Positions 46,585-61,500 of a stretch of DNA of 64,000 nucleotides are shown piece after piece. The stretch comes from Aquimarina intermedia (GTDB taxonomy: Bacteria > Bacteroidota > Bacteroidia > Flavobacteriales > Flavobacteriaceae), in contig NZ_VNHU01000001.1 in the NCBI RefSeq assembly GCF_008124785.1, forward strand, positions 1 to 64,000. Direction: 5' to 3'. The position numbers were made by a program, and so were the translations under genes. Numbering within the stretch: the first letter of the stretch is position 1; every line of letters starts with the position of its first letter. Under the pieces are notes generated by a model. That model saw only the letters and a list, made by a program, of their open reading frames with translations. It had not been told where the DNA came from and searched no databases.

Positions 46585-49500
46585 TTATCGATATAGCGTA
46601 AAGTGACCTGTAAATTGCCTGTCATCTACATCATTTAAGATAATGGTATACCAGTAATCACCTGATGGTAACTCTTTGCCTTGGTAAATACCATCCCATC
46701 CTTCTTCATCTCCACTAAACTCGCCTAATAAACGGCCATATCGGTCAAACACTTTAACCTCCATGTTTTCAAAATAGAACGGATCGTCAACAAATGGTGT
46801 GATCTGACCAGGATACCAGTAATCATCTGTACCATCACCATTTGGCGTAAAGTAATTCGGGATACGGATATTAATGTATGTGAGTTCATGAATTGCTGAA
46901 ACTTCACATCCACTTGCGTCCACAACTCGAATCAGGTACAGTCCGCTTTTACGAATTGCAAAGATATCAGAAGTTAATTCTCTTTCTTCACCTTCGAATG
47001 TTACATAGTATGTATACTCACCAACACCACCTTCAACCTGAATACTATATTCATTAGGATCTTCCGGATTGTTAGTCATTTGAGGAACAGGAACAGTTAA
47101 TGGTACATATTCGTCTACGCGCACTGTATCAATAATTTGTGTACACAGTCCACTTTCCATTACCGCTTCATATTGACCCGGCTCCACTACAAATCGTCCT
47201 GTAGTGTTTTGATTTGAGCTAGGGTTCGGTGTTCCATTGATCCCGTTCAAGGTGTAAATAATATTGACATCTTGAAGAACTTCAGGAATGTTGAATTGAA
47301 TAAAGTGACTTTCTTCACTAACTAATACCGTTTGATTATCCTCTCCAATTTGATAAACAGGACATTCTAATCCTTGTTCTAATGTTGCAGTAAGTGCAAC
47401 ACCTTCAGGAATCAATACAGGCAATTCAATACGACATCCATTGGCATCTCTAACGAAGATCGTTAAGCCGCCTCCGGGTAAATTATCAAATATGAACTGA
47501 CCTGCAACAAAGTCTGCGTCGTTATTGGTGATATTAGTTTCATACGGCGCAGTACCTCCGGTAATTTCGATCGTTACACCACCATCATTTTCGTCAGCAC
47601 ATGTTTCCGGTGTAATTGCACCTAGCACAGCTACCTGTAAAGGATTAGGCTCGATAATCGTACGTTGCTCTATTAAGCTACATCCATTAGCATCTTGAAT
47701 ATATACATCATAAACTCCCGGTCCTAGATCTGAGAAAGTATGCTCGTTAGGTAGACCATCCGATGCATCATTTAAGAATCTGCCAGCATCTGTACTAATA
47801 GCAAAGGAATATGGTGCAGTACCTGTACCAGGCGTTACTTCGATTCTAATCTGTCCATCATCTTCTCCATTACATAACACGTCAGTTTCGGTTACACTTG
47901 CTACTAATTGAGTTGGTGTATCCACAGTAAAGGTAGCTCTCGCTTCACAAGCCCTAGCAGTCCTTACAATATATTCATAATTACCTGCTGGAAGATCTGT
48001 AAACAGACTTTGAGATTGTATTCCTGAAACTGGTCCAACTAGTTCAAATGTGTAGTCTCCGAATCCTCCGGTTACTGAAGCGTTTATTCTTGCTGATGCC
48101 TCACCAAAACAATTTACACTTTCGGAGAATCTAGTATCCAGGACTAAAGTGATGTCTTCAATTGGTGCCACCACTACAGCATTAGAGCGTTGCGATTCAC
48201 AACCATTAGCATCCTCCACATAGAATTGATACGAACCTTCCGGTAACGTAAAGTTTCCGTTTGCCTGAGAGGTCGTTATACCTGCCTGATCGACTACATA
48301 GTAGGTTGTTATTCCTCCACCGGCACTTGTTGTGCCCGAAACAGTAAACGTACCAGTTGTGTCTCCACAATTTAGTAATGGTCCAGAAGTTACATTAACT
48401 GTTACCTCTGCAGGTTCTGCTAAGGTAGCTGTTTCTGTAGCTACACACCCGATTTCATCATACGCAGTAATTGTATACATTACATTCGGACGTAAATTCT
48501 CAAAAGTATTTGAGGTCTGAGGCGCACTTTCTGTACCACCACCCGCTCTGATCGAATATCTAAACGGTCCATTAGAACCGGTAGCAGAAGCTACTATTTG
48601 TCCGTCAACCGATCCGAAACAAGTTACATCTGTCGAAGTAAGCGTCACAACCACATCATTTGCTGGTGCAGCTATAGTCACTGTTTCTACATCCGTACAA
48701 CTAAATGTACCATTGTCATCAGTTGCCGTTACGGTGTAGGTGCCTGCAGGCAAACCTTCAAACCTACCTGTAATATTATCAGGTAACGGTGCACCACCAA
48801 TACTATAGGTTACTGTTCCTTGTGCTCCTGTTACAGTAGCTTGGAAACCACCATTTGATGCAGGGTCACAGTATTCTTGTAAGTTTATCGGTATTATAGT
48901 TAAATCCAGTGGTGCCAACGGACCATTAATTTGTACACTGTTCGAAACTTCTACACAGAAAGGATCTACTGTTTCAGTAATTTCAACGGTATAGCTTCCT
49001 AAGGAGAAGGTCGATGGCAATACATATGGATTAACTGCGGTGTCACCGGTTCCCGTAGCAACTACAGTACTCGATGCATCTAATACACGATAGCTATACG
49101 CGCCTGTGTATCCAGTAATAGAAATATTAATCGTTCCATCTGCATCACCGAAACAAGTTTCTGGTGTTTCCTGAGCAGCAACAATTTCAATAGTATTGAA
49201 TTGAGCTACTGTATATGCTATCGGAATCGTACATGTTGTTGTTTGATCCGTTATGGTGAAGTTATAAGTACCCACAGCCGGTAAATTAAACGTAGCGCTC
49301 GTTGTAGGGCCAGTAGCTGTAATCGTTTGCGAAGCTACAACAGCAGGACCATTGGTTACTTCGAACAAGAAGTCCCCACTCGGTGTTCCACCATCAATGG
49401 TAACGGTTACAACTTCCGGATCCGGATTACAATTAATTCGAGTTACCAATGTAGCTGTTGGGTTCGTCATAATCGGGAACGGATTCACCGTTTCAGAAAC

Positions 49501-52500
49501 TGCAAAGGTACATCCCTTGCTATCTTCAATAGTGAAGTTATACACACCGTCAATATCGGCATCAACCACATGCTGTGCTCCACTAACTACAATATTCGTA
49601 AACGTGCCTGTAGGTCCGTTATATGAAATACGATATGGTGCATTACCTCCGGTGATATCAATCGTAATATCAGGGAAGTTATCATTATTAGAAGCATCAC
49701 ACGTATAGTTAGACTGTAAAGTCGTGGCATCCAGCACTGCAGGTGTACCTACAGTAATAGCTACCGGTGTGTTTACACAACTTTTGCTTGATGTTACAAC
49801 CATATCATAAGTATTAGCAGCTAATCCTGTGAATACTGGACTTGCTTGTGGTCCTGCGATCAAGGTTACTCCTTGGTATAATTCATAAGCATATGGTGTA
49901 TCATCATCAGTAGATGGATCTAAAACAACCGTAACTGTTCCATCACTAGCTCCAAAACAAGATACAGGCTCTGAAGTTCCTGTGACAATAGGATCTTCAA
50001 ATCTCGGTACTGTAATATCAAAGGTATCTGTACATCCTGGTGCTGGACCAATCGCTGAATCTGTAACTTCAACGCGATAATCTCCATTAGGTACATTTCC
50101 AAATGTTACTTCATTAGCTCCCGGACCGGCAACTTGCGTAACACCTACCAGTGTCACTCCTGTGCCCACATCAATAAGATCAAAAGTCCAGTTTGCTGCA
50201 CTCGCAGAACCTCCGGTTACTGTTGCAACTACCGTTCCATCGGCAGCTCTACAGGTTGGATCAGTAAAGGTTGCTGTGACTATCAACTCTGGATACACCG
50301 TAATAGTTTCCTGATTTGATGGACAGCCATTCTCATCGTACACTGTTACCTGATAAGTTCCCGCTGCAGTTACTGTGAACTGATGCGTGTTGTTATCAAC
50401 ATTACCTACAACAGCTACCCCACTATCTAATTGATATGTTAACGTACCAAAACCGGTAGCAGTAACAGTGAAAGTGTAATTGTTATCAAATGTACAAGGA
50501 TCATCTACAAATTGTGGAAGCGGAGCATTCAATATCGGATTTGGTGTTACATCCGGGATCGTAATCTCAACACGCTCCACACAGTTATTGGCATCGCGTA
50601 CAAAAATTACCCAATCCAAACTTGTAGCAGGATCCAAATCAAATGTATTTGTCTCTGGATACGTAGCCGGATCCGGTTGTGGCAATACACCTGCCGCATA
50701 ATTGAAACTATAAGGTCCTACCCCACCAACAGCGTCCATAACAACATGAGAAACTAAGTCTGTACAGTTTGGTGTTGTTGCACTTGACAATGATAGTGCC
50801 AAAGGTGTAGGTTGTGTAATAGTTACAACATTAGAAACTTCATCACAGAACGGAGTGTCCAAAGCTTCAACATTTACTGTAAAAGTTCCGCTTGGTAACC
50901 CAGATATCAATAAAGGATTAGCCAGAGCAGTATCTCCTGAACCTGTCGCCTCTACAGTGCTTGTTGTTGTATTTGTTACTATATAATTATAGGTACCCGT
51001 ATACCCGGTAATTTCTAAATTAATCTCTCCCGTAGTATCTCCTGCACATAGTACTGAAGTTACCTCGGTAGCAATAGCATCTATGGTATCGTAAGGTGCT
51101 ACTACATAAGGAGCTGTATCTATCGTACATCCTGTTTGTAAATCTGTAATCCTAAAGGTATAACTACCCGGAGCAGCCAAATTAAAGGTAGCACTACTTG
51201 TAGTTCCCGAAGCATCCTCTGCAACCACCTGTGTAGCCGTACCCATTGGAAGTAAATCAAACTGGTATCCCGATGTGTTTCCTAAAATTCTATCAATAGA
51301 AACAATAACACCCTCAGGATTATCACATGAAATTACGCCACCATTAATTGCCGTAGCATCTCTGGTAACCAAAGGATTGTTCATAATCGGGAACGGATTT
51401 ACCGTTTCAGAAACTGCAAAGGTACATCCCTTGCTATCTTCAATAGTGAAGTTATATGTACCGTCAATATCGGCATCAACCACATGCTGTACTCCATTAA
51501 CTACAATATTCGTAAACGTTCCTGTAGGTCCGTTATATGAAATACGATACGGTGCATTACCTCCGGTGATATCAATCGTAATATCAGGGAAGTTATCATT
51601 ATTAGAAGCATCACACGTATAGTTAGACTGTGAAGTCGTGGCATCCAGCACTGCAGGTGTACCTACAGTAATAGCTACCGGTGTGTTTACACAACTTTTG
51701 CTTGATGTTACAACCATATCATAAGTATTAGCAGCTAATCCTGTGAATACTGGACTTGCTTGTGGTCCTGCGATCAAGGTTACTCCTTGGTATAATTCAT
51801 AAGCATATGGTGTATCATCATCAGTAGATGGATCTAAAACAACCGTAACTGTTCCATCACTAGCTCCAAAACAAGATACAGGCTCTGAAGTTCCTGTGAC
51901 AATAGGATCTTCAAATCTCGGTACTGTAATATCAAAGGTATCTGTACATCCTGGTGCTGGACCAATCGCTGAATCTGTAACTTCAACGCGATAATCTCCA
52001 TTAGGTACATTTCCAAATGTTACTTCATTAGCTCCCGGACCGGCAACTTGCGTAACACCTACCAGTGTCACTCCTGTGCCCACATCAATAAGATCAAAAG
52101 TCCAGTTTGCTGCACTCGCAGAACCTCCGGTTACTGTTGCAACTACCGTTCCATCGGCAGCTCTACAGGTTGGATCAGTAAAGGTTGCTGTGACTATCAA
52201 CTCTGGATACACCGTAATAGTTTCCTGATTTGATGGACAGCCATTCTCATCGTACACTGTTACCTGATAAGTTCCCGCTGCAGTTACTGTGAACTGATGC
52301 GTGTTGTTATCAACATTACCTACAACAGCTACCCCACTATCTAATTGATATGTTAACGTACCAAAACCGGTAGCAGTAACAGTGAAAGTGTAATTGTTAT
52401 CAAATGTACAAGGATCATCTACAAATTGTGGAAGCGGAGCATTCAATATCGGATTTGGTGTTACATCCGGGATCGTAATCTCAACACGCTCCACACAGTT

Positions 52501-55500
52501 ATTGGCATCGCGTACAAAAATTACCCAATCCAAACTTGTAGCAGGATCCAAATCAAATGTATTTGTCTCTGGATACGTAGCCGGATCCGGTTGTGGCAAT
52601 ACACCTGCCGCATAATTGAAACTATAAGGTCCTACCCCACCAACAGCGTCCATAACAACATGAGAAACTAAGTCTGTACAGTTTGGTGTTGTTGCACTTG
52701 ACAATGATAGTGCCAAAGGTGTAGGTTGTGTAATAGTTACAACATTAGAAACTTCATCACAGAACGGAGTGTCCAAAGCTTCAACATTTACTGTAAAAGT
52801 TCCGCTTGGTAACCCAGATATCAATAAAGGATTAGCCAGAGCAGTATCTCCTGAACCTGTCGCCTCTACAGTGCTTGTTGTTGTATTTGTTACTATATAA
52901 TTATAGGTACCCGTATACCCGGTAATTTCTAAATTAATCTCTCCCGTAGTATCTCCTGCACATAGTACTGAAGTTACCTCGGTAGCAATAGCATCTATGG
53001 TATCGTAAGGTGCTACTACATAAGGAGCTGTATCTATCGTACATCCTGTTTGTAAATCTGTAATCCTAAAGGTATAACTACCCGGAGCAGCCAAATTAAA
53101 GGTAGCACTACTTGTAGTTCCCGAAGCATCCTCTGCAACCACCTGTGTAGCCGTACCCATTGGAAGTAAATCAAACTGGTATCCCGATGTGTTTCCTAAA
53201 ATTCTATCAATAGAAACAATAACACCCTCAGGATTATCACATGAAATTACGCCACCATTAATTGCCGTAGCATCTCTGGTAACCAAAGGATTGTTCATAA
53301 TCGGGAACGGATTTACCGTTTCTGTTGGTAATACAAGCGGACATCCATTACTATCATTTACAGTGATATCATAGTTCCCTGCCTGATCGGCATCAATTAC
53401 GTACTGTACTCCGGCAGTAGTGCCATCTGCATCAGTAACTGTTTGATTGGTAACGGTGATCGCCGGAGTAGTATACGATATCGTATACGGAGGCGTACCA
53501 TTTTCAATGGTTACTGTAATATCAGGATAAATTTCGCTGTTATCTGCAGCACAGCTATAAGCTGTTTGTGATGCTGTTGCTGTCACTTGTGTAGGTGTTC
53601 CTACTACTATATCAACCGGCGCATTTGCACAGCCTCTTCCTGAGGTCACAACCATCTGATAAGTACCCGCCGCAAACAATCCTGTAAACACCGGACTCGC
53701 TTGTGGTCCTGCAATTAAGGTAGCTCCTTGATATATTTCATAAGCATATGGCGTGTCACCATCGGTAGTTGGATCTAGAACAACCGTAATTGATCCATCA
53801 CTAGCTCCAAAACAAGATACATCTTCTGAGGTTCCCGTGACAATAGGATCTAAAGGTACTGTACGTGATACATTTACAGTTGCTGTACAACCCGGTGCAG
53901 ATGCGATTGCAGAATCAAGCACTTCAACTCTGTAATCACCCGCAGCAATGCCTGGGAAAATATTAGAAGCTTGAGGACCTGCTACAATAGCATTTGTTCC
54001 GTTGTCAACCAATGTAAAACTAAAGTTACTTGGGTTGGTTGCATAATCAGAACCACCGGTAACACTTGTGACAGTAATTTCACCATCTGCATTACGACAT
54101 GTTGGTGGTGTAGTAAAATCAGCATCAACTAAAACTTCTTCATACACTGTAATGCTTCCTGTATCAAAACATCCATTGGCATCTCTAACAGTTAAAGTAT
54201 AGGTTCCCGGAGTAGTCACGGTATAAGTAAAGATTCCATCATTTGGTGTATCCGTTACAAAAACTGGTGTATCTGCAGTACCCGTATCCCCATCATCAAT
54301 ACCATATTGTAGTTGACCTGTACCTGTTGCATTAACAGTAAATGTATAATTATTATCAAAAGTACACGCATCATCAACAAATGCAGGTACACTAGTAAAA
54401 ACCGGATCTGCCGTTGCTGTTATTGTCACATCTAATGGTGGTAAAACTGCACAGTCATTCGCGTCCAATATATACACATCCCAGTCCAATCCTAATGATT
54501 GATCTAAAGAAAGTACATTATTTGCATTGTAAGCAGCTGGTGCAGGTGCCGCAGCCCCATCAAGAACAGGTGCATAACGATACGGAGGAGTACCTCCTTG
54601 TCCGTTCACCACCACTTCAGCAAACGTATTACAATTCCCTACCGTATTACTAGTTTCCACTATAGCTAGCGGAGTTGGCTCTGTAATTGTAAATTCTATT
54701 GACGCATTACAAGGGTCAAGCACTGTTGGATCAGATTCAGTTACTCGAAGTAAGTATTCTCCCGGTCCAAATCCACTAATAGTACCCGTGGCAGTTGCTC
54801 CTACAGCCTCAGGATTACCGTTTCCAAAAACAAGTGTACCATTAATGTCAGTGAATAAATCTGATGTTCTATATACATCGTAAGTTAGCTGATTTCCTTG
54901 ATAAGTATCTATACTATAATCAATCGAGCCATCTGCATTTGTAGTACAGCTGACATTATTTTCAGTAACTGCGATATTCATTAATGATGGACTACTAACA
55001 GGCGCTATACTCTGAATATCAGTACACCCGGTATTCGTATCGATTATCTCGTATGTATATGGTGAATCGAAAGGTATATTAGTAAACCTGTGATTTCGCT
55101 CTGGTGCTCCAGAACTCACCGGCAGTCCATTTAATGGTCCGGCAACACCCGAAGGGTACTCCCTAATCAAAAATGGCCCCGTACCTCCTGATACGTTGAT
55201 ATCAGCCGTTACTCCATTGGAACAAGTTGCAGTTGTACTCGTGGCTACTGTGAAAATAGCTGGTGTTGCAATATTGTAAGTGAATTCATAGATACATCCA
55301 TTATCATCCTCAATTCGCACTTTGTAATCACCAAAATCAAGATCATTAAAGACAACAAAATCATCTGTTGTTGGACCGATTGGTTGAACAGTACTGGTTG
55401 TAGCTAAGGTGTTATCTAAGTTTAATAAACTATACGTATAAGGCAATGTTCCTCCGGTAATATTAGATAAATCTATTCTTCCCAAAACATTTCCCGTAGC

Positions 55501-58500
55501 ACCACATGTAATATCAACATTATTCTCAGTACCTACAACTACTGGAGCAGGTTCTCCTACTGTTATCGAAAATGCAGGGCTATTGATACATCCTTTGGCA
55601 TCACGAACAAAATAAGTATATGTTCCCGCTGCTAAATTTCCGTAAGTTGTTTGATTACTATATCCAAGACCATTAAAGTCTATTTCATAAGGTCCTGTAC
55701 CTATTGTGGTGTCAACTGTAATTACTACAGAACCATCTGCAAGACCATTACATGTTGCATCACTTGCAACCGCAGTAGCTACTGGCTCTGGATTGTCAGT
55801 TACTATAATTATTGTTGAATCTGCAGTACATCCTTCACTATCTGTTACTCTAAACTGATAATTACCCGCAACGCCTGTTGTAAATGGTGAAGTAGTTGCT
55901 GTATAGGTTGCTCCTCCATCAGAGCTCACTTCAATAGTTCTCGTTCCATTTCCATCCGCAGTCGTTACATCAATCACTGCATCTGGACTTCCACTACAAT
56001 CTAAGTCCTTGGTTAAGGAGGCTACTATTCTAACTTGTGGGGCAATTGTAAACGTCGTCGTAGCTGTCGTACAATTGGTATCTGTGTTAGTAACGGTTAC
56101 ATCATAAGTTCCCGGTGTTAAACTTGGGATCTCAAAGGTATTAGCGGGTGCAGGTCCCGGTAAAAACGTAACTGCTACGTCTGCTCCCCCATTTAAACTA
56201 TACGTAAACGGACCTAAAGGAGCCGCTACTCCCGGAGTAATGGTAATCCATTGACTCGCTTGATCTGTTGTATCATAACATGCATCGCCGCCTGAAACGG
56301 CTGCAATAGTTGGCGCTGCTTTGGTTCCAACCGTGATTGGCACACCTGTTGGCGTTTCACAAGCTGTTGGTAAGCTAGCATCACGAACAAAAACCGTGTA
56401 GTCTCCAGCAGCTAGTGCAGCAAAGAAACTTGATGATTGGTATCCTCTTATAATTACAACACCCGCACTGTCTCTTAACTCATATTGTAAAGATCCACGT
56501 CCGCCGGATGCTGTTGCAATAACGGCTCCTGTTGAATCGCCACAATTAGCTTCAGCACTCGTGGCAGAAACAGTTATGACCGCAGGCTCTGTGATAACAA
56601 CTGTATCTGTATTGGTACAGTTAGTAGTGATATCCGTAACTTCTACCGTATAGGTATCTGCTCCCAAGCCTGTAATAGGTGTTGGGGTAGTTGCTATCGG
56701 TCCTCCTGAAGCAACAACAACTGCCGCTCCATTGGTAACTGTATAGGTATAATTATGTGTACCTAAATTGGTAACATTAAATGATAAAGCTCCATCTGTA
56801 TCTCCGTTACAGGTAGGCTCTGCAGTAACACTTGCATTGACTACAATTTGATCGATAGGATCAACCGTATACGTCTCAGAATACACACAGCCATCTGTAG
56901 TAGTTCGTGACTCAAATGTATAGGTTCCTGCAGCTAATGTATATGTATCTGTTGCTGCAAATGTAGTTGCGTCTCCTGCCGGAGCAGCTATTCTATATTC
57001 AAATGAAGAAGCGCCATTAGTCCCCGTAGCGGTTAATGTTACATCTGTTGTAAGTGCAGGACATTGCATTTGTGTTTGTACAAAAGCGATATCTGTAACC
57101 TCTTGTAAGGGATCGATTGTTAAATCTCCCAAGTTTACAGGACATGCACTCGTATTGGTATCTCTAATATATAAAGTATACGTACCATCAGTAAGGTTAT
57201 CAAAGACTCCTGTAACATTGGTGTAATCTACCCCATCAATACTATACTCATATGAGCCATTTCCGTTTGCAGGGTTAGTAACACTTATTTGACCGAATAT
57301 AATACCTGTACCTGCTGCATCACAACTATAATCTCTTGTAATCGCAATATCAGCTGTTAGTGCTGGGGGTGAAGCAATCGTTGCATTTACCATTACTGAA
57401 CATCCATACTGGTCGCTAACCTCAATGCTATGCGCACCAATAGCTACTCCAGTAAAGGTGTTGCTTGTCGCTGCAACTGGTCCAACACTTGTCGTGCCAT
57501 CCAATACATAGGTAAAGGGACCTGAACCTGCCGTAGCTGTAACCAAAATAGAACCTGTGCCTCCTGGACATGTAGGATCTGTTGGAGTTGCAGTAGCTGT
57601 AACCGGAGTATACGGTGCCACAACTATAGGGGCAGAAGTTGCCTCACAACTTTCTCCATCCGTCACTCTAATTTCATAGGTTCCTGCAACATTGGTTGCA
57701 TAAGGAGAGCCACCCGCATAAGCTGCATCAATAACAGCTCCATCACGTAGAATAGCAATTACATTACTACCGTTTCCTCCTGTAGTACTAAAAGTAATCG
57801 TAGCGTCCTCGGTAGGAGCACATGTGATTTCTTTGGTCAAGGCCGCCGTAATAGTAAGCTCTGGCTGAATAGTAAAACTCAACGGTGCAGAACTACATGT
57901 ACTTGCCGTATTTTGAACCGTTACTGTGTAGGTACCCGGTGTTAAATTTGGAATCTCAAAAGAATCTGCCGGTAAGCCTGCAGGCGTTGTAAAATCAACC
58001 GCCTGAGGAGCTCCGCCGTTTAAACTATAAGTGAACGGACCTGTGGGCGTAGTTCCCGGAGTAATCGTAATCCATTGACTCGCCTGATCTGTCGTGTCAT
58101 AACATGCATCACCGCCTGCAATTGCAGTTAATACCGGTAATTGTGTCTGATCAATAACAACGGTCTGACTTGGCGTCTCACAAGCTGTAGTCGGATCATT
58201 CGTATCCCGTACAAAAACAGTATAAGTACCCGGTGCTAAATTAGCAAATGTATTGTTGTTTTGGTAAGCTACTATAGCCGGTAAGGTTTCTGCAGCATCT
58301 CTTAATTCATACTGATATCCACCTCTACCACCCGTAGCAGTAACTGTTATAGATCCCGTATTGTTCCCGCAATCTGCAGCGTCTGTCGTAAAGGTAAATC
58401 CTAATACCGCAGGCTCTGTGATAACAACTGTATCTGTATTGGTACAGTTAGTAGTGGTATCCGTAACTTCTACCGTATAGGTATCTGCTCCCAAGCCTGT

Positions 58501-61500
58501 AATAGGTGTTGGGGTAGTTGCTATCGGTCCTCCTGAAGCAACAACAACTGCCGCTCCATTGGTAACTGTATAGGTATAATTATGTGTACCTAAATTGGTA
58601 ACATTAAATGATAAAGCTCCATCTGTATCTCCGTTACAGGTAGGCTCTGCAGTAACACTTGCATTGACTACAATTTGATCGATAGGATCAACCGTATACG
58701 TCTCAGAATACACACAGCCATCTGTAGTAGTTCGTGACTCAAATGTATAGGTTCCTGCAGCTAATGTATATGTATCTGTTGCTGCAAATGTAGTTGCGTC
58801 TCCTGCCGGAGCAGCTATTCTATATTCAAATGAAGAAGCGCCATTAGTCCCCGTAGCGGTTAATGTTACATCTGTTGTAAGTGCAGGACATTGCATTTGT
58901 GTTTGTACAAAAGCGATATCTGTAACCTCTTGTAAGGGATCGATTGTTAAATCTCCCAAGTTTACAGGACATGCACTCGTATTGGTATCTCTAATATATA
59001 AAGTATACGTACCATCAGTAAGGTTATCAAAGACTCCTGTAACATTGGTGTAATCTACCCCATCAATACTATACTCATATGAGCCATTTCCGTTTGCAGG
59101 GTTAGTAACACTTATTTGACCGAATATAATACCTGTACCTGCTGCATCACAACTATAATCTCTTGTAATCGCAATATCAGCTGTTAGTGCTGGGGGTGAA
59201 GCAATCGTTGCATTTACCATTACTGAACATCCATACTGGTCGCTAACCTCAATGCTATGCGCACCAATAGCTACTCCAGTAAAGGTGTTGCTTGTCGCTG
59301 CAACTGGTCCAACACTTGTCGTGCCATCCAATACATAGGTAAAGGGACCTGAACCTGCCGTAGCTGTAACCAAAATAGAACCTGTGCCTCCTGGACATGT
59401 AGGATCTGTTGGAGTTGCAGTAGCTGTAACCGGAGTATACGGTGCCACAACTATAGGGGCAGAAGTTGCCTCACAACTTTCTCCATCCGTCACTCTAATT
59501 TCATAGGTTCCTGCAACATTGGTTGCATAAGGAGAGCCACCCGCATAAGCTGCATCAATAACAGCTCCATCACGTAGAATAGCAATTACATTACTACCGT
59601 TTCCTCCTGTAGTACTAAAAGTAATCGTAGCGTCCTCGGTAGGAGCACATGTGATTTCTTTGGTCAAGGCCGCCGTAATAGTAAGCTCTGGCTGAATAGT
59701 AAAACTCAACGGTGCAGAACTACATGTACTTGCCGTATTTTGAACCGTTACTGTGTAGGTACCCGGTGTTAAATTTGGAATCTCAAAAGAATCTGCCGGT
59801 AAGCCTGCAGGCGTTGTAAAATCAACCGCCTGAGGAGCTCCGCCGTTTAAACTATAAGTGAACGGACCTGTGGGCGTAGTTCCCGGAGTAATCGTAATCC
59901 ATTGACTCGCCTGATCTGTCGTGTCATAACATGCATCACCGCCTGCAATTGCAGTTAATACCGGTAATTGTGTCTGATCAATAACAACGGTCTGACTTGG
60001 CGTCTCACAAGCTGTAGTCGGATCATTCGTATCCCGTACAAAAACAGTATAAGTACCCGGTGCTAAATTAGCAAATGTATTGTTGTTTTGGTAAGCTACT
60101 ATAGCCGGTAAGGTTTCTGCAGCATCTCTTAATTCATACTGATATCCACCTCTACCACCCGTAGCAGTAACTGTTATAGATCCCGTATTGTTCCCGCAAT
60201 CTGCAGCGTCTGTCGTAAAGGTAAATCCTAATACCGCAGGCTCTGTGATAACAACTGTATCTGTATTGGTACAGTTGGTTACTTCATCTCTTACTAAAAT
60301 AGTATATGTTCCAGCTCCAAGTCCTGTAACCGATATAGGTGTAGTATTCTGTCCTGTAACCGTTGTCGGTGCAGCAATTGTTCCTCCTGAAACCGTGTAC
60401 TCATAGGTATTTGTCGTAAGATCAATATCGTTTACCGTAAAACTCAAAGCACCATCAACATCTCCGTTACAGGTTGGTTCTGCCGTAGCCGATCCGTTGA
60501 CCGTAATATTATCGATAGCATTTATAGTCACCGTATCTGAGTATACACATCCATCTGTAGTGGTTCTTGCTTCAAAGGTATACGTACCTACAGCTAATGT
60601 ATATGTATCTGTTGCCGCAAATGTAGTTGCGTCTCCTGCCGGAGCAGCTATTCTGTATTCAAATGAAGAAGCACCATTAGTTCCTGTCGCAGAAACAGTA
60701 ACCGTAGATGTTAAAGCCGGACATTGTATAGCTGTTTGTGTAAAGCTTAAACTATTTACTTCTTGTAATGGCTCAACCACCATAGGTGTAGAAGCCACAG
60801 GACAAGCGACGGTACTTGCATCACGTGCATACACAGTGTATGTGCCATCGGTTAACCCGGTAAATTCTCCCGTAGTATTGGAGTAATCTACGCCGTCAAT
60901 ACTATAAGAATACCCTGCGCCGAGTAATGGAGCTACCGTAATAGTAGCTGTTTGAACCCCTGTTCCAGCAGCATCACAACGATATTCCTGCGTAATACTA
61001 GCAGTCAAGGTTACAGCGGTGGCATCGGTAATTGAAAAATCAGGTGTAGAATCGACAGGACAAATGGTCGGTGGTGTCGTTCCCGGGGGTGTTGTATTTT
61101 CATGTGATACTCTTGCCAAATAAAAATCACCGGCAGGAATATTGGTAAAGGTTATATCTCTTAACGGACTCGTAATTAAATCAACCTGTGTAGGTACGGT
61201 ATCCGTAGCATTTGCACGTTGTAAGAGTTCGTATGTATAGGTTCTACCAGAAACTGCAGGAGAAACCTCAACTCTAACTTGTCCGCCATCACCAGGACAT
61301 GTAGGACTGGTAACAGTAACGTTGTCAATTACTATAGGCTGATAAGGTTCAATATTAGTTATTGACGCTTCTATAATACAGGCAGGCACACCTGCAGCAA
61401 TATTTTCGTCACTAACATAAAAAGTATATGTTGCCGTTGGATCAACGGGCATTGGTAATTCAAATTGGTTATTCGCCGTAAAATTACCAGTACCATCATC

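Noticed and set aside
49468..60276. CRISPR array or other short-spacer repeat system
   Set aside because: The repeats are 1.8-1.9 kb protein-coding tandem duplications in frame, without short repeats and spacers.
60497..60886. Plus-strand 129-codon open frame inside the giant adhesin (and similar ones at 49352, 51275, 62717)
   Set aside because: These arise from the compositional bias and repeats of the adhesin on the other strand; several are copied exactly with the duplications.
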